Of a stretch of DNA of 8,065 nt, positions 6,557 through 8,065 are shown in pieces; positions within the stretch are counted from its first letter, which is position 1, and each line of letters begins with the position of its first letter. Under the pieces are notes generated by a model. The model was not told the origin of the DNA, made no database searches, and saw only the letters and a program-made list of their open reading frames with translations. A program made the position numbers and the translations under genes. Source of the stretch: Flavobacteriaceae bacterium (GTDB taxonomy: Bacteria; Bacteroidota; Bacteroidia; Flavobacteriales; Flavobacteriaceae); assembly GCA_023301205.1 (NCBI GenBank), contig JALZVC010000131.1, forward strand, positions 1 through 8,065, given 5' to 3'.

Positions 6557-7201
6557 TTATGGTTGTAAACGAATTTTAGCCCATTGGCCATTATCCTTTT
6601 TGTATTCAATCCTGTCGTGCAATCTGCTTTGTCTTCCTTGCCAAAACTCAAAGGAATAAGGTTCGATTAAATAGCCTCCCCAGTCGGCTGGCTTCGGAAT
6701 CTCTTTGCCTTCAAATTGTAATACTAAATCTTTTAATTTTTCTTCTAATGCAACGCGAGAAGCGATGACTTGGCTCTGATCACTCACTAATGCTCCTAAT
6801 TGACTTTTACGTGGTCGTTGCGAAAAGTAAGCTGCAGATTTTTCTTCTGAAATTTTATGAGCAGTACCCATAATCAATATTTGACGTTCTAGACCAGGCC
6901 AGAAAAACGAAATACAAACCTTATTGTTTGCAGCAATGGCTTTTCCTTTTTCACTTTTATAATTTGTGTAAAAAATAAAACCATCTTCGGTCACTTCTTT
7001 TAAGAGTACCACTCTACCTCTAGGCATACCCGAAGTATTAGATGTGCTTAAGGTCATGGCATTTGCTTCCTCTACCGTTTCACTATTTTCAGCAACCGCA
7101 AACCACTGCTCAAATTGATTAAATGGGTTATCATCAACCAAGTTGTCTTTGAGCTCTCCTTTGTCGTAGGATTTGCGATGTGCTTGTAAATCTTTGTTCA
7201 T
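6557..7201 (-). CDS. pdxH: Pyridoxamine 5'-phosphate oxidase
   Basis: This FMN enzyme oxidises pyridoxine or pyridoxamine 5'-phosphate to pyridoxal 5'-phosphate with O2, the last step of PLP synthesis and salvage. The 214 residues are full length. Conserved FMN-binding stretches are present in order: GRVVLLK (62-68), FYTNYKSEKG (77-86), ERQILIMG (105-112) and RPRKSQLGALVSDQS (129-143). The C-terminal FWQGRQSRLHDR (186-197) provides the substrate-phosphate and FMN contacts (Arg193, His196), and the protein ends in the typical RLxP. The first residues, RKSYDKGEL (9-17), match the mobile N-terminal segment of the family. It starts at ATG 63 bases beyond the rnz stop and lies 35 bases ahead of the sixA-like gene, so it is likely part of the same transcript. 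No functional link to the polyphosphate genes is evident. Confidence 0.96.
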   Translation of the reverse strand: MNKDLQAHRKSYDKGELKDNLVDDNPFNQFEQWFAVAENSETVEEANAMTLSTSNTSGMPRGRVVLLKEVTEDGFIFYTNYKSEKGKAIAANNKVCISFFWPGLERQILIMGTAHKISEEKSAAYFSQRPRKSQLGALVSDQSQVIASRVALEEKLKDLVLQFEGKEIPKPADWGGYLIEPYSFEFWQGRQSRLHDRIEYKKDNGQWAKIRLQP

Positions 7202-7216
7202 AATACAGCGTTTATG

Positions 7217-7244
7217 TAAAGTTACAAAGAATGCATGGTATCAA
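7217..7244 (-). promoter_or_regulatory. Weak candidate internal promoter ahead of pdxH
   Basis: On the minus strand TTG (7244-7242) is followed after 17 bases by TAACTTTA (7224-7217), one mismatch from the TAnnTTTG element of Bacteroidetes promoters. It would give a very short leader of about ten bases before pdxH. This is the largest gap in the minus-strand cluster, so an internal start is plausible, but the match is imperfect and the region AT-rich. Confidence 0.2.
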
Positions 7245-7264
7245 AGACTCGAGTAAATTAAATT

Positions 7265-8065
7265 TTAAAAAGAAATTACCAGTCCATCTTTCCCTACGAT
7301 TACGGGTTTAAAAATTTCTTCTGCTTCTGTTTTAAAGAGTTCGTGGTCTGCGTATCTACCAGAATAGTGACCTACAATTAAACCACCCACGGCAGCATCT
7401 CTAGCAATTGTAGCTGCTTCCTTTGCTGTACTATGCTTGGTTTTTACTGCCAACTCTTTGTGAGATTCTAAAAAAGTTGCTTCGTGATACAACATTGTAA
7501 CACCCTTAATAATAGGTACTATAGGTGGATGGTATACTGTATCACTACAGAAAGCATAAGACTTTGGGGCTTCTGGCTCCCCAGTAAGTAGTTCGTTTTT
7601 GATTATAGAACCGTCATCAGCCGTCCAATCACCACCTTGTTTTATTTTATTGAAATAACTTTCATCAATCTTATATTCTCTACACACATTAATATTTAAT
7701 GGGCGCTCTGTGACCTTCTCTTTTATTAAAAACCCATTGGTATATACACGATGAACTAATGGTATTGTTGTTACGGTGACAGAATCATCTTCAAATATCA
7801 ACTCTGACGCATCATTATCTAACTCGTGAAAATACAACCCATAGTTAGTCCAAGCCTTCCCGAGTTTTAATTGCAATGTGATGGCTTCTTTTATTCCTTT
7901 GGGGCCATAGATATGAAGATCTGCTTCTCTACCCAATAACCGAAATGTAGAAACCAATCCCACCAAACCAAAAAAGTGATCTCCGTGTAAATGCGAAATA
8001 AAAATATGCTTGATCCTTGCAAACTTTATTTTGTATCTACGTAGTTGTACTTGAGTACCTTCTCC
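7265..8065 (-). CDS. rnz: Ribonuclease Z (tRNA 3'-endonuclease), N-terminus outside window
   Basis: This zinc-dependent endonuclease of the metallo-beta-lactamase fold cleaves pre-tRNA 3' trailers. The frame runs open to the window edge; the 266 visible residues begin at GEGTQ, so about 35 residues are missing compared with the usual ~300. The signature zinc motif SHLHGDHFFGL (visible residues 24-34) supplies His25, His27, Asp29 and His30. Further ligands are His105 in PLVHRV, Asp175 in CSDTVYH and His233 in GHYSGRY; YHEATF and KHSTAKEAA are typical late motifs. A TTG at 7966 must not be taken as the start, since it would delete the zinc site. The C-terminus VIVGKDGLVISF is normal. It heads the five-gene minus-strand cluster; its promoter lies beyond the window. 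Confidence 0.95.
   Translation of the reverse strand, partial: GEGTQVQLRRYKIKFARIKHIFISHLHGDHFFGLVGLVSTFRLLGREADLHIYGPKGIKEAITLQLKLGKAWTNYGLYFHELDNDASELIFEDDSVTVTTIPLVHRVYTNGFLIKEKVTERPLNINVCREYKIDESYFNKIKQGGDWTADDGSIIKNELLTGEPEAPKSYAFCSDTVYHPPIVPIIKGVTMLYHEATFLESHKELAVKTKHSTAKEAATIARDAAVGGLIVGHYSGRYADHELFKTEAEEIFKPVIVGKDGLVISF

Noticed and set aside
7265..7966. Ribonuclease Z start at TTG 7966
   Set aside because: The frame continues to the window edge and encodes GEGTQ and the zinc motif HLHGDH upstream of 7966, both essential parts of the enzyme.

Overview
The window is AT-rich, with compact gene spacing, A-rich sequence ahead of start codons and Bacteroidetes-type promoter elements (TTG ... 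TAnnTTTG). Every protein looks like a member of the family Flavobacteriaceae, probably a marine genus. No species is assigned. The content is chromosomal and housekeeping. I see no mobile element, CRISPR array, tRNA or rRNA.

Left part, + strand (1-1742): the 3' part of dnaX (clamp-loader gamma/tau), followed 17 bases later by miaE, a diiron tRNA hydroxylase. dnaX is not one open frame. The incoming frame ends at 337, just after a run of nine A (312-320). The tau-specific linker and C-terminal domain lie in the -1 frame, open from 310 to 1125. That frame has a stop at 307-309 and no ATG, GTG or TTG before 715, so the tau part must be reached by a shift at the A run or be the result of a one-base homopolymer error. 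This is the most interesting feature of the window.

Middle part, + strand (1743-2911): an AT-rich intergenic stretch with a weak terminator-like hairpin and a candidate promoter, then a stand-alone membrane fatty acid hydroxylase/sterol desaturase family gene with a TTG start. It ends in a convergent intergenic region that carries a 15-bp stem-loop.

Right part, - strand (3012-8065): five genes in one direction, in transcription order rnz (N-terminus beyond the window), pdxH, a sixA-like phosphohistidine phosphatase, ppk1 and ppx. The gaps shrink along the way (63, 35, 14 and 1 bases), which suggests one transcript with ppk1-ppx translationally coupled. Ppk1 makes polyphosphate through a phosphohistidine intermediate and Ppx degrades it. 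The SixA-like protein directly ahead of them is a phosphohistidine phosphatase by family, so it could act on this system. rnz (tRNA 3' processing) and pdxH (PLP synthesis) are housekeeping genes at the head of the cluster.
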